Source: Vicinamibacterales bacterium
Lineage (GTDB): Bacteria > Acidobacteriota > Vicinamibacteria > Vicinamibacterales > JAMQPK01
Direction: 5' to 3'
DNA: 52,987 nt
Assembly (NCBI GenBank): GCA_023717525.1
Contig: JAMQPK010000127.1
Span: 1 to 52,987 of the forward strand
The position numbers and the translations under genes are program-made. Positions 45,931 through 52,987 of this stretch are shown one piece after another. The notes under the pieces are model-generated. The model made no database searches. It was not told where the DNA came from and saw only the letters and a program-made list of their open reading frames with translations. Within the stretch, counting starts at the first letter, position 1. The number at the start of each line of letters is the position of its first letter.

Positions 45931-47234
45931 TAGTGATCCAGCACCGAGCCATCGAAGCTGTCCAACCGCGTCGGGAATTCCCACTCGGGTGCGTTCCGTT
46001 CGTTCTCGATCAGGTTGTCGTCGAGCTCGATGCCGAGGCCCGGTCCATCAAAGTTGCCCTGGATGACGACATGGCCGGCGGTCATCGTCAGCGGCTTCTT
46101 GATGTAGCTCCGGCCGAGATAACTGCGGGCCACGCCGTCGTTCGGTGCGGCCTGGAGGCTCGGCAGTTCGTGCGCGAGGAAGTTCGGGATGGTGGCGCAC
46201 ACGTGCATCGACGCCACCGTGCCGACGATGCCCTCGCGGGAGTGCGGCAGCATCGCTGCGTAGTAGGCCTCTGCCAGCGTCGCGATCGCCTTCAATTCGG
46301 TGATCCCGCCGCAGTGCGTGATGTCGGGCTGCAGGAACTGGGCCGCTCCCAGGTTGAGCAGGTCGCGGAACTGCCACTTCGTCACCAACCGCTCGCCGGT
46401 CGCGAACGGGATGTGTGTCTTCCTGGCCATGTCCGCCATCAGCGGCAGATTCTGATGCTGGATCGGTTCCTCAAAGAACCAGGGCTGGAACTTCTCGAGC
46501 GCCTTGATGATCACCATCGCCACCTGCGGCGGGTGGTCGGCGTGCATCTCAATGCCGAGGTCGAACTTCGGCCCGACGACCTCGCGGATCGCCGAGACCT
46601 TTTCGACGAAGCCGTCGATGAAGTCGGGATTCTCGGAGTAGCGCGAGGGCCGGCCGCGGCTGTCGTTCACGCTGGTCTTCATCGAGGTATAGCCCTCGGC
46701 CATGACCCTGCGCGCCGCTTCGGCGTTCTCCGCCTGTCCGTAGACGCGGATGCGGTCGCGCGTCGGTCCGCCGAGCAGCTCATAGACGGGCACGCCGAGC
46801 GCCTTGCCTTTGATGTCCCACATCGCGATGTCCACAGCCGAGAGCGCGCTCGTCAAGACGATGTCGCCGCGGTAGAAGGCCTGGCGGTAAATGGCCTGCC
46901 AGTGGTGGGCGGGTTGCCGCGGGTCTTTGCCGATCAGGTACGGCTCGAGCTCCTTGATCGCGGCGACGACCGTCCCGATGCGGCCCTCGACCGTCCCTTC
47001 ACCGATGCCGACGACGCCGGCGTCGGTGTGCATCTTGACGAAGATCGTGCGCAACGTGTTGACCGGGATGATCTCGAGCCGCGTGATCTTGATCGCCGAC
47101 CGCGGATCGACCCTGGCACCGGACGTAGGCGTGGGGGCCTGCGCTCCGCGGACGAGCCGCTCGCTCGCCAGCAGGCCGGTCATCCCGGCGGTGATGTTCC
47201 TGAACCATTGACGTCGCGACTCGGACCGGATCAT
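45930..47234 (-). CDS. Enolase-superfamily sugar-acid dehydratase (galactonate dehydratase-like)
   Basis: 434 residues. The start SESRRQWFRNITAGM could be a twin-arginine signal. The MR/MLE barrel carries metal ligands in GIEMHADH, WFFEEPIQ and ATGERL, with ITHCGGITE and LPHSREG later. The EMH element occupies the place of the DFH (Asp ligand plus His base) of E. coli galactonate dehydratase, so Glu may replace Asp. Expected reaction: dehydration of an acid sugar to a 2-keto-3-deoxy sugar. Overlaps the esterase gene (ATGA). Confidence 0.88.
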   Translation of the reverse strand: MIRSESRRQWFRNITAGMTGLLASERLVRGAQAPTPTSGARVDPRSAIKITRLEIIPVNTLRTIFVKMHTDAGVVGIGEGTVEGRIGTVVAAIKELEPYLIGKDPRQPAHHWQAIYRQAFYRGDIVLTSALSAVDIAMWDIKGKALGVPVYELLGGPTRDRIRVYGQAENAEAARRVMAEGYTSMKTSVNDSRGRPSRYSENPDFIDGFVEKVSAIREVVGPKFDLGIEMHADHPPQVAMVIIKALEKFQPWFFEEPIQHQNLPLMADMARKTHIPFATGERLVTKWQFRDLLNLGAAQFLQPDITHCGGITELKAIATLAEAYYAAMLPHSREGIVGTVASMHVCATIPNFLAHELPSLQAAPNDGVARSYLGRSYIKKPLTMTAGHVVIQGNFDGPGLGIELDDNLIENERNAPEWEFPTRLDSFDGSVLDH

Positions 47235-48502
47235 TTGTAACCCTTCCATACCCACTCGAACGCTTCTGGCATGGTCTGCAACTGCACGCGGCGATCGACG
47301 TGTCCGGATGCCTCGGAGAAGACGTACTGGTAGGCGTAGCCTTTCGCCTTAAGCGCATCGGCCATCCGATTGTTCGCGATAATCCAGTTGCGCATGCCTT
47401 CGGCAGACGTGTTCGCGCCGTTGTCGTTGCCGCTCACGTGGAGCCAGATCCTGATCGGCTTCCGCTCGGAGTTGGGGATGAACTTGTCGTGATAGTCCCA
47501 AGCGCCGTTCGGGGCGATGGCGTTCCGTTGCAAGGCGACGAACGTACCCGAATAGCTGATGACGCGGCGATACAGATTGGGCGCCAACCACGCCATGTTC
47601 AACGCTACCGGCGATCCTGAGCTTTCGCCGAAGGTCGCGCGTCCGTTTGGATCGGCCGTGAAGGCGATCTGGTAGTCGCGTGTGATCCGCGGCAGCACCT
47701 CTGTTTCGACGAAGTTCAGGTAGCGGTCCGAGATCGTGTCGTACTCGATGGTTCGCTGCCCTCCGGGCCCGGGCGAAAGGAGGACCGCGACGATCGGCGG
47801 GATTCGCTTCTCGTGGATCAGGTTGTCGAGCATCACCGGCATGAAGGCGAGGTCGGTGCGGGGCTTGCCGTCGTTGCCGAGGGGCGCGTCTTCGGGGATG
47901 TACCATCGCTCGTCCTGCACGACGATGAATGGCGCTGGCGTGTTCGGCACGTATCCCGCTGGCACGTAGACAGCAACCTGGCGATCGAAGGTCTGATGCT
48001 GTGGCGGCCCGGCGGGCGCGGCACCTCGGCCCGGTCCGCCTCGCCCGCCCGCTGGTCCTGCGGATGGCGCCGGATCGGTCCACGCCGGTACGCATGGCGG
48101 CGTCTGTGAAGCGGTACTGGCATTGGGGTTCCCTGGCGCGGGCGCCTGGCCGGCGCGGCCAGGGCCGCCCGCACGAGGCGCGGGCACGGGCGCCGTGGGA
48201 AAAAGCTTGCTCTCTGCCGAGTTCATCGTGAAGCGGATCACTCGGCCGTTCGGAACGCCGGGCTTCGGTGTGAATGCCGGGTCTCGCACGTACGGCGGCG
48301 CGATTCGAAAATTGCCGTCCCGGTCCAGCCGGACGGGTACGAGCGGCGGCGCGTTGGCCGGGCGCGGGCATGGCACGGCGGCCTGAGGCGCGGCGGTCGA
48401 GACCGGCGCCGTTGGCGGTGCGCTTGCGGCACCTTGCGCACCGAGGCGCGCGATGAATGCGCTCGCGACGAGCGTTAGAACGATCACAGCCTGATAAAGC
48501 AT
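47231..48502 (-). CDS. Exported alpha/beta-hydrolase esterase (enterochelin esterase-like)
   Basis: 423 residues from the ATG at 48502 (AGGAGG upstream). After a signal peptide comes a segment rich in Pro, Ala, Gly and Arg (about 100-170), then a family esterase core: FIVVQDERWYIP, ATFGESSGSPVALNMA with the nucleophile Ser in GESSG, and SGHVDRRVQLQTMPEAFEWVW holding the catalytic His. First gene of the carbohydrate operon; probably removes ester groups from plant or microbial glycans. Confidence 0.83.
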   Translation of the reverse strand: MLYQAVIVLTLVASAFIARLGAQGAASAPPTAPVSTAAPQAAVPCPRPANAPPLVPVRLDRDGNFRIAPPYVRDPAFTPKPGVPNGRVIRFTMNSAESKLFPTAPVPAPRAGGPGRAGQAPAPGNPNASTASQTPPCVPAWTDPAPSAGPAGGRGGPGRGAAPAGPPQHQTFDRQVAVYVPAGYVPNTPAPFIVVQDERWYIPEDAPLGNDGKPRTDLAFMPVMLDNLIHEKRIPPIVAVLLSPGPGGQRTIEYDTISDRYLNFVETEVLPRITRDYQIAFTADPNGRATFGESSGSPVALNMAWLAPNLYRRVISYSGTFVALQRNAIAPNGAWDYHDKFIPNSERKPIRIWLHVSGNDNGANTSAEGMRNWIIANNRMADALKAKGYAYQYVFSEASGHVDRRVQLQTMPEAFEWVWKGYK

Positions 48503-48583
48503 CGTGACCTCCTGCCGGATCCTAGTTGAGCGACGAGGCGGAGAGCATATACCATGGGGCGCATCGAAACGTGGAGACCTAAT

Positions 48584-50764
48584 ATGAAGACGTTCCTCAC
48601 AACGGGAACAGTGTTCCTGGCGTCTCTCGCATTGCTGCTCGGACAGAGTCCTCAAGGCTCCAACGAGGCGCTGTGGCAGGCGGCTCGAGACGGTGACACG
48701 CTGGGCATCACAGCGGCATTGACCAAAGGCGCCAACGTCAACGCGAAGTCGCGATACGACGTGACAGCATTGATCTTCGCGTCCGGCAGTGGACGGCTCG
48801 ATGCCGTGAAGCTGCTCGTTTCGCGAGGCGCTGACGTGAACGCGCAGGACACATTCTATCGAGCGCGCGCCGCGGAGATGGCCATCAGCAATGGTCATGT
48901 GGACGTCGCAGTCTTCCTGCTGCAGAACGGGGCCGAGGGCGACTCTGCGCTCGCGATGGGCGTGCAGTCGAATCAGGAGGCGCTTGTCAACGCGGCGGTG
49001 GCGGGGAAAGTGTCCCGACAAGCGTTACAGTCGGCACTCACACTTGCCGGCACCATGAAGCGCGAGGCGCTCGCGCCGCTCATCAAGGCCGCGCTCGACA
49101 AGCTGCCGCCGGAGACGGCGCCAACCTTTACCGTCAATCCTGCGGTGATGCCCAAGTACGCCGGCAACTATCGCGACGCGGCCAGCGGCGTGGCAGCCAC
49201 CGTCACCGTGCAGAGCGACGTGGTGATGCTGCAGGTACAGGGGCAACCGGCCGTGCGGCTGGTGCCGACTGCAGCGAACGTCTTCCGTGTCGTCGAGGTC
49301 AACGCCACGCTGACGTTCAACGAGCGAGGCGGGCTGGTGGAATCGATCCATCTGGTGCAAGGCCCGGTCAACCTGACGCTGGCGCGCGTCATGGCGGACG
49401 CAACATCTCCAGCCACGGCCGCCGCCGAGACCGGTCCGCCGCCGTCCATGCTGCCTCCCGCAAAAGTGGCGCGCCCGACTGGTCCGCGCAACTGGCCGTC
49501 GTTCCGCGGCGATGCGAGCGCCGGCAACGGCGACGGACAGCGGGCGATCACCGAGTGGGACGCGGCGACGGGTAAGAACATCAAGTGGAAGACGCCGATT
49601 CCCGGCATCGCCACCTCCAGCCCGATTGTGTGGGGTAATCGCGTCTTCACGACCACCGCGGTGAGCGGCGCCGGCGACAACAGCTTCAGGACCGGGCTCT
49701 ACGGTGATGTGAAGCCAGTCGATGACCTCTCGCCACACGAGTGGAAGATTTATTGCCTCGATAAAGCGACAGGGAAAGTTTTGTGGGAGCGCTCGGCCGT
49801 GAAAGGTGCGCCGCAAACCAAGCGTCATCCCAAGAGCAGCCAGGCCAGTTCGACGCCGGTGACCGACGGGCGCCGCGTCATCGCGGTGTTCGGCCCGGCG
49901 GGCGTGATGATCGCGTGGGACTACTCCGGTAGGGAGTTGTGGCGCGTCAACCTCGGCACGCTCGACAGCGGATGGTTCTTCGATCCGGCGTTCCAGTGGG
50001 GTCACTCGAGCTCGCCGATCATTTATCGCAACTCGGTGATCCTGCAGGCCGACGTGCAGAAGGGAGCGTTTGTCGCGGCGTGGGACGTGGCCACCGGGAA
50101 ACCGTTGTGGAAGACCGAGCGCGCCGACGAAATTTCCACCTGGGGCACTCCGACGATTGCGAGGACAGTGGACGGACGCGATGTCCTGGTGACCAACGGC
50201 ACCAAAATTCGTGGCTACGATCCGTCGTCGGGGAAGCAGTTATGGACGCTGGGCCCGAACTCGGAGATCACCATCGGCACTCCGGTTGCCGGCAACGGGC
50301 TCGTCTACGTGACCGGCGGTTACCCGCCGGTGCGGCCCATCTACGCGGTGCGTCCAGGCGCCGAGGGGGATATCTTGCTGCAGAAAGGACAGGAGTCGAA
50401 TCAGTCGATCGCGTGGAGCAACCTGACCGAGGGCACCTACATTCCCACGCCGCTGCTCTACGACGGCTACCTGTTTACCCTGAACAACAACGGCGTGATC
50501 AGCGCCTACGACGCACAGACCGGCAAGCGGGCCTTCCGTGGCCGCGTCGGCGAGGGTGGCGCGTTCTCATCCTCGCCCGTCGGCGCCGACGGGCGGCTCT
50601 ACATCGCCAGCGAGGATGGTGAGGTCTATGTGATCTCGGCGACGCCGGACTTGAAACAGCTCGCCAAGAACGACATGAAGGAAGTGATCATGGCAACGCC
50701 GGCCATCTCCGACGGCCTGATCGTGCTGAGGACGATGGGCCATCTGTACGGCGTGGGGCAATGA
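48584..50764 (+). CDS. Ankyrin-repeat plus PQQ-like beta-propeller exported protein
   Basis: 726 residues from the ATG at 48584 (GGAG upstream). Signal peptide; ankyrin repeats at about 25-120 (ALTKGANVNAKSRYDVTALIFASGSGRLDAVKLLVSRGADVNAQD); a DUF3471-like beta domain at about 185-275; and a PQQ-binding-like beta-propeller from about 300 (WPSFRGDASAGNGDG) to the end, with repeated YDxxTGK strands. The propeller lacks the vicinal Cys and catalytic Asp of true quinoprotein alcohol dehydrogenases, so enzymatic activity is uncertain. The architecture is unusual. Confidence 0.85.
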   Translation: MKTFLTTGTVFLASLALLLGQSPQGSNEALWQAARDGDTLGITAALTKGANVNAKSRYDVTALIFASGSGRLDAVKLLVSRGADVNAQDTFYRARAAEMAISNGHVDVAVFLLQNGAEGDSALAMGVQSNQEALVNAAVAGKVSRQALQSALTLAGTMKREALAPLIKAALDKLPPETAPTFTVNPAVMPKYAGNYRDAASGVAATVTVQSDVVMLQVQGQPAVRLVPTAANVFRVVEVNATLTFNERGGLVESIHLVQGPVNLTLARVMADATSPATAAAETGPPPSMLPPAKVARPTGPRNWPSFRGDASAGNGDGQRAITEWDAATGKNIKWKTPIPGIATSSPIVWGNRVFTTTAVSGAGDNSFRTGLYGDVKPVDDLSPHEWKIYCLDKATGKVLWERSAVKGAPQTKRHPKSSQASSTPVTDGRRVIAVFGPAGVMIAWDYSGRELWRVNLGTLDSGWFFDPAFQWGHSSSPIIYRNSVILQADVQKGAFVAAWDVATGKPLWKTERADEISTWGTPTIARTVDGRDVLVTNGTKIRGYDPSSGKQLWTLGPNSEITIGTPVAGNGLVYVTGGYPPVRPIYAVRPGAEGDILLQKGQESNQSIAWSNLTEGTYIPTPLLYDGYLFTLNNNGVISAYDAQTGKRAFRGRVGEGGAFSSSPVGADGRLYIASEDGEVYVISATPDLKQLAKNDMKEVIMATPAISDGLIVLRTMGHLYGVGQ

Positions 50765-50786
50765 CAATGAGCGACATCGACCTCAG

Positions 50787-50983
50787 CTAGAAATCAAGGA
50801 CACTCCAACTCTCGTCCGCCAGGCGGTGAATGGCTTGGCGACCTCGCAACTCCTCACACCGTATCGCGACGGCGGCTGGACACTTGCGCAGGTCGTTCAT
50901 CACCTGGCCGACGCGCACGTCAATGGCGATGTGCGGTTCAAGTGGGCGCTGACCGAAGATCGTCCGGGAACGACCACTCTGCA
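50787..50983 (+). pseudogene. Internal fragment of a YfiT/DinB-family gene
   Basis: Codons from 50787 translate LEIKDTPTLVRQAVNGL, then LLTPYRDGGWTLAQVVHHLADAHVN and RFKWALTEDRPGTTTLQ, the signature of YfiT-type metal-dependent DinB proteins including the metal-binding His-His pair. There is no start codon in front, and homology ends near 50983, about a third of the expected length. It lies between the ankyrin protein gene and the 3' end of the GH43 gene. Confidence 0.65.
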
Positions 50984-51008
50984 ACTTCGGGCTGAGATTC
51001 GCAACGGG

Positions 51009-52652
51009 CTACAATGCGCGGTAGCGGAACTGTCGGAACTTGATTTCGCCTGGCCCGGCGGCGAATAGCGCCACCCGGAGACTTTCTCCCCCACCACCGT
51101 TTCTGGTATAGCTGGACGCCTCAATACCGATATCCTGCCGCGCCCAGTTCATACCGTCCGGGCTGTTATAGAAGCTCACAATATGGCGATCGTTCTGAAT
51201 CTTCAGGAAGATCCGCCGCACTGTCGGCGCAACAGGCTGGCCACCTCGACCAGCCCCGTTACCGCGACCGGGCTGACCAGACCGGTAGATCAGCAGTCGC
51301 GCGCCATCGTGTGCCGTCCCGAGGTACAAGTTGGGATTGGAAAGAAGCAGCAAGCCGCCGATCGAACCTGGGGCCGCCGGATCCAACTCGATTTCTACAC
51401 TGACTTCGTAGGCCTGGTCCCCGACGATACAGCTCAATGGAGAACAGTTCGTAGGAGACGTCCCCTTACCGGTGATCGTGAGGGTGCCGCTCGCGTACTT
51501 CGCGCGCATGTTTTCCGAAGGTTCGGGGGCGGCAAATGCCCACTGTAGCCCCAGGCGGTTCTCGGTAAAGTCATCAGATAACGGGAAACCATGCGGCCCC
51601 GCTTGTCCCCCCCGCGGCTTGAGCATCGGCTTCCCCGCATCGCCGCCAAGCGCCTTGGGCCAACCGTCAGGCGTCCACGTAATGGGCTCCAGCAGCACCT
51701 GCCGGCCGAGGGTTCGAAACCCATTTTCGTATGCGTGGTACACCAACCACCAGTCACCCGTGGGGCCTTCGACCAGCGTCCCGTGCCCACGCGACCACCA
51801 AGGCTCCGTCGCGCTGTAGGTGTGGACGAGCGGGTTGTGCGGCGAGTTCTCCCATGGGCCATGGATCGACTTGGAACGCGCGACCGTCGCCATGTGCGAG
51901 GTCGGGGGGCCGTAGGTCCCACCTTCGGCGCACACGAGATAAAAATAGTCCCCGCGACGCATCAACTTCGGGCTTTCGAGCGAAAATCCCTCCACCACCC
52001 AGTCGGTCGGGTATTTCCAGCCATCGTAGACTTTCTCGACCATTCCGGCTGTGGCGAGGCCATCATCGGTTAACGCAACGCGATTGCCGGCGCTCAAGAA
52101 GAGATAGCGTTTACCGTCTTCACCAACGATATGCCCGGGGTCGATGCCGCCGACATTGAGCGGGATGGGTTTGCTCCAAGGTCCCCGGATGTTATCGGCA
52201 TAGATGACATGGATGCCGCCGCTCGGCATGTAAATGTAATACCGCCCCGCATGCTTGACGAGATCGCACGCGAGGACGGAACCGGCCGGATCCGGAAGCA
52301 CCGGCCCGAGGGGCGCCCAGTTCACCAAGTCCCGTGAATGCCAGATAACGAGCCCCGGCCTCGCCGTAAAACTTGAAAACGTCATGTAGTAATCGGCCCC
52401 GTCCTTCAGGATCGTCGGGTCTGGATGGTCGCCGGCCACGATGGGATTGAGAAACCGCCCATTCCCGAGGTCGCCCTTGCGCTGGCCCTCGACACCGCGA
52501 GCCCACTTGGAGGCCGATGGCATACCTCGGCCCGGCTCGCTCGGCCCTTGAATATCAAGAAGAGCAGAAGCCGAAGATGAAACAGTCGGTTTGGCGCTGA
52601 GCCCGAGACCACCCAAAAATCCATTCCGCAAGATCGATCGGCGTGAATACAT
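51009..52652 (-). CDS. Tat-exported glycoside hydrolase family 43 enzyme
   Basis: 547 residues from the ATG at 52652. The N-terminus YSRRSILRNGFLGGLGL is a twin-arginine signal. The five-bladed GH43 core shows the catalytic base Asp78 in GDHPDPTI, a second Asp in GGIDPGHIVG and the acid Glu in LESPKLMRRGDYFYL. A C-terminal beta-sandwich with DFTENRLGLQWAF and a Gly/Arg-rich insert follows. The family cleaves arabinan, xylan or related side chains. The aldolase gene diverges from it. Confidence 0.9.
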   Translation of the reverse strand: MYSRRSILRNGFLGGLGLSAKPTVSSSASALLDIQGPSEPGRGMPSASKWARGVEGQRKGDLGNGRFLNPIVAGDHPDPTILKDGADYYMTFSSFTARPGLVIWHSRDLVNWAPLGPVLPDPAGSVLACDLVKHAGRYYIYMPSGGIHVIYADNIRGPWSKPIPLNVGGIDPGHIVGEDGKRYLFLSAGNRVALTDDGLATAGMVEKVYDGWKYPTDWVVEGFSLESPKLMRRGDYFYLVCAEGGTYGPPTSHMATVARSKSIHGPWENSPHNPLVHTYSATEPWWSRGHGTLVEGPTGDWWLVYHAYENGFRTLGRQVLLEPITWTPDGWPKALGGDAGKPMLKPRGGQAGPHGFPLSDDFTENRLGLQWAFAAPEPSENMRAKYASGTLTITGKGTSPTNCSPLSCIVGDQAYEVSVEIELDPAAPGSIGGLLLLSNPNLYLGTAHDGARLLIYRSGQPGRGNGAGRGGQPVAPTVRRIFLKIQNDRHIVSFYNSPDGMNWARQDIGIEASSYTRNGGGGESLRVALFAAGPGEIKFRQFRYRAL

Positions 52653-52744
52653 CGACATACCTTTACATGAGGTTACTGAGTACGTCAGTGCGAAGTAGAC
52701 GGCTGGGCCGTTACGATATGCTACCTGGTGAGGAGAATCTACCG

Positions 52745-52987
52745 ATGAGTGCATCTCTGACCGGAGCCGAATTCAAGAAGCAGCTGCGCGCGGGTGGAAC
52801 GAAACTTGGGCTGTTTCTGAACTCCCATAGCCCGACAGTCGCCGATCAACTCGCGCACAGCGGCTACGACTGGCTGCTGGTGGACACGCAGCATGGGCCG
52901 ATGGGCAACGAGAGCCTCTCTGGCATGCTCGCCGGCATCGCCTGTGGCGGTGCGACGTCGATGGTACGGGTCGGCGGCTATTCCGAT
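52745..52987 (+). CDS. HpcH/HpaI-family aldolase, 3' end cut by the window
   Basis: Only the first 81 codons are visible, with GAGGAG upstream. GAEFKKQLRAGGTKLGLFLN, VADQLAHSGYDWLLVDTQHGPMG and GGATSMVRVGG are typical of class II pyruvate aldolases acting on 2-keto-3-deoxy acids. It could cleave the product of the enolase-superfamily dehydratase encoded nearby. Confidence 0.85.
   Translation, partial: MSASLTGAEFKKQLRAGGTKLGLFLNSHSPTVADQLAHSGYDWLLVDTQHGPMGNESLSGMLAGIACGGATSMVRVGGYSD

Noticed and set aside
45921..47240. Plus-strand frame of 439 codons antisense to the dehydratase
   Set aside because: Asp/Arg/Val-rich mirror of a codon-biased gene; the minus strand carries all enolase-superfamily motifs.

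Overview
The window reads as a high-GC chromosome fragment of a Gram-negative soil or sediment bacterium, most likely an Acidobacteriota of the Vicinamibacteria type. That placement is inferred from gene content: many exported PQQ and beta-propeller enzymes, c-type cytochromes, Tat-exported carbohydrate enzymes, DUF6152/DUF6644 proteins and M16 proteases. I see no rRNA, tRNA, CRISPR array, phage or intact insertion sequence. The window cuts a MscS channel gene on the left and an HpcH/HpaI aldolase gene on the right.

Positions 1-8.2 kb: MscS channel; calcium/proton antiporter with a DUF4136 protein; an exported RidA protein facing tail-to-tail a Tat-type flavin amine oxidase that is fused in frame to a cytochrome c; a ParDE-type toxin-antitoxin pair; an exported solute-binding protein.

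Positions 8.25-17.9 kb hold the most striking locus. One tightly packed plus-strand array encodes pyruvate:ferredoxin oxidoreductase, a dihydroorotate-dehydrogenase-like flavoprotein, an MtrA/DmsE decaheme cytochrome, an MtrB/PioB outer-membrane porin, a small cytochrome c and a NapC-like membrane multiheme cytochrome. It looks like a trans-envelope electron conduit co-expressed with a low-potential carbon oxidoreductase.

Positions 17.9-30.2 kb: VapBC, a Tat-type MmgE/PrpD protein, a cytochrome-c'-like lipoprotein, a PQQ sugar dehydrogenase, then a module of unknown function. The module has two DUF6644 membrane proteins, an RnfD/NqrB-like membrane protein with a Sel1/Hcp-like Cys-rich tail, a DUF6152 protein and two related exported proteins. 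An M16 protease follows.

Positions 30.2-43.4 kb: two divergent DUF1801 proteins, an SDR without the usual catalytic Tyr, an ArsR-VOC pair behind a perfect palindromic operator, a PQQ alcohol dehydrogenase with the lanthanide-type Asp plus its cytochrome, a sialate O-acetylesterase, an MBL hydrolase, a beta-helix protein, an ECF sigma/anti-sigma pair, a second ArsR operon and a FitAB-type toxin-antitoxin pair.

Positions 43.4-53 kb: a five-gene minus-strand carbohydrate operon (esterase, enolase-superfamily dehydratase, cupin, SGNH-like protein, CBM9-like protein), an ankyrin/beta-propeller protein, a GH43 enzyme and the start of an aldolase gene. Four short gene remnants (FG-GAP, SRPBCC, DUF5655, YfiT/DinB) lie between the intact genes, so this part has been rearranged.
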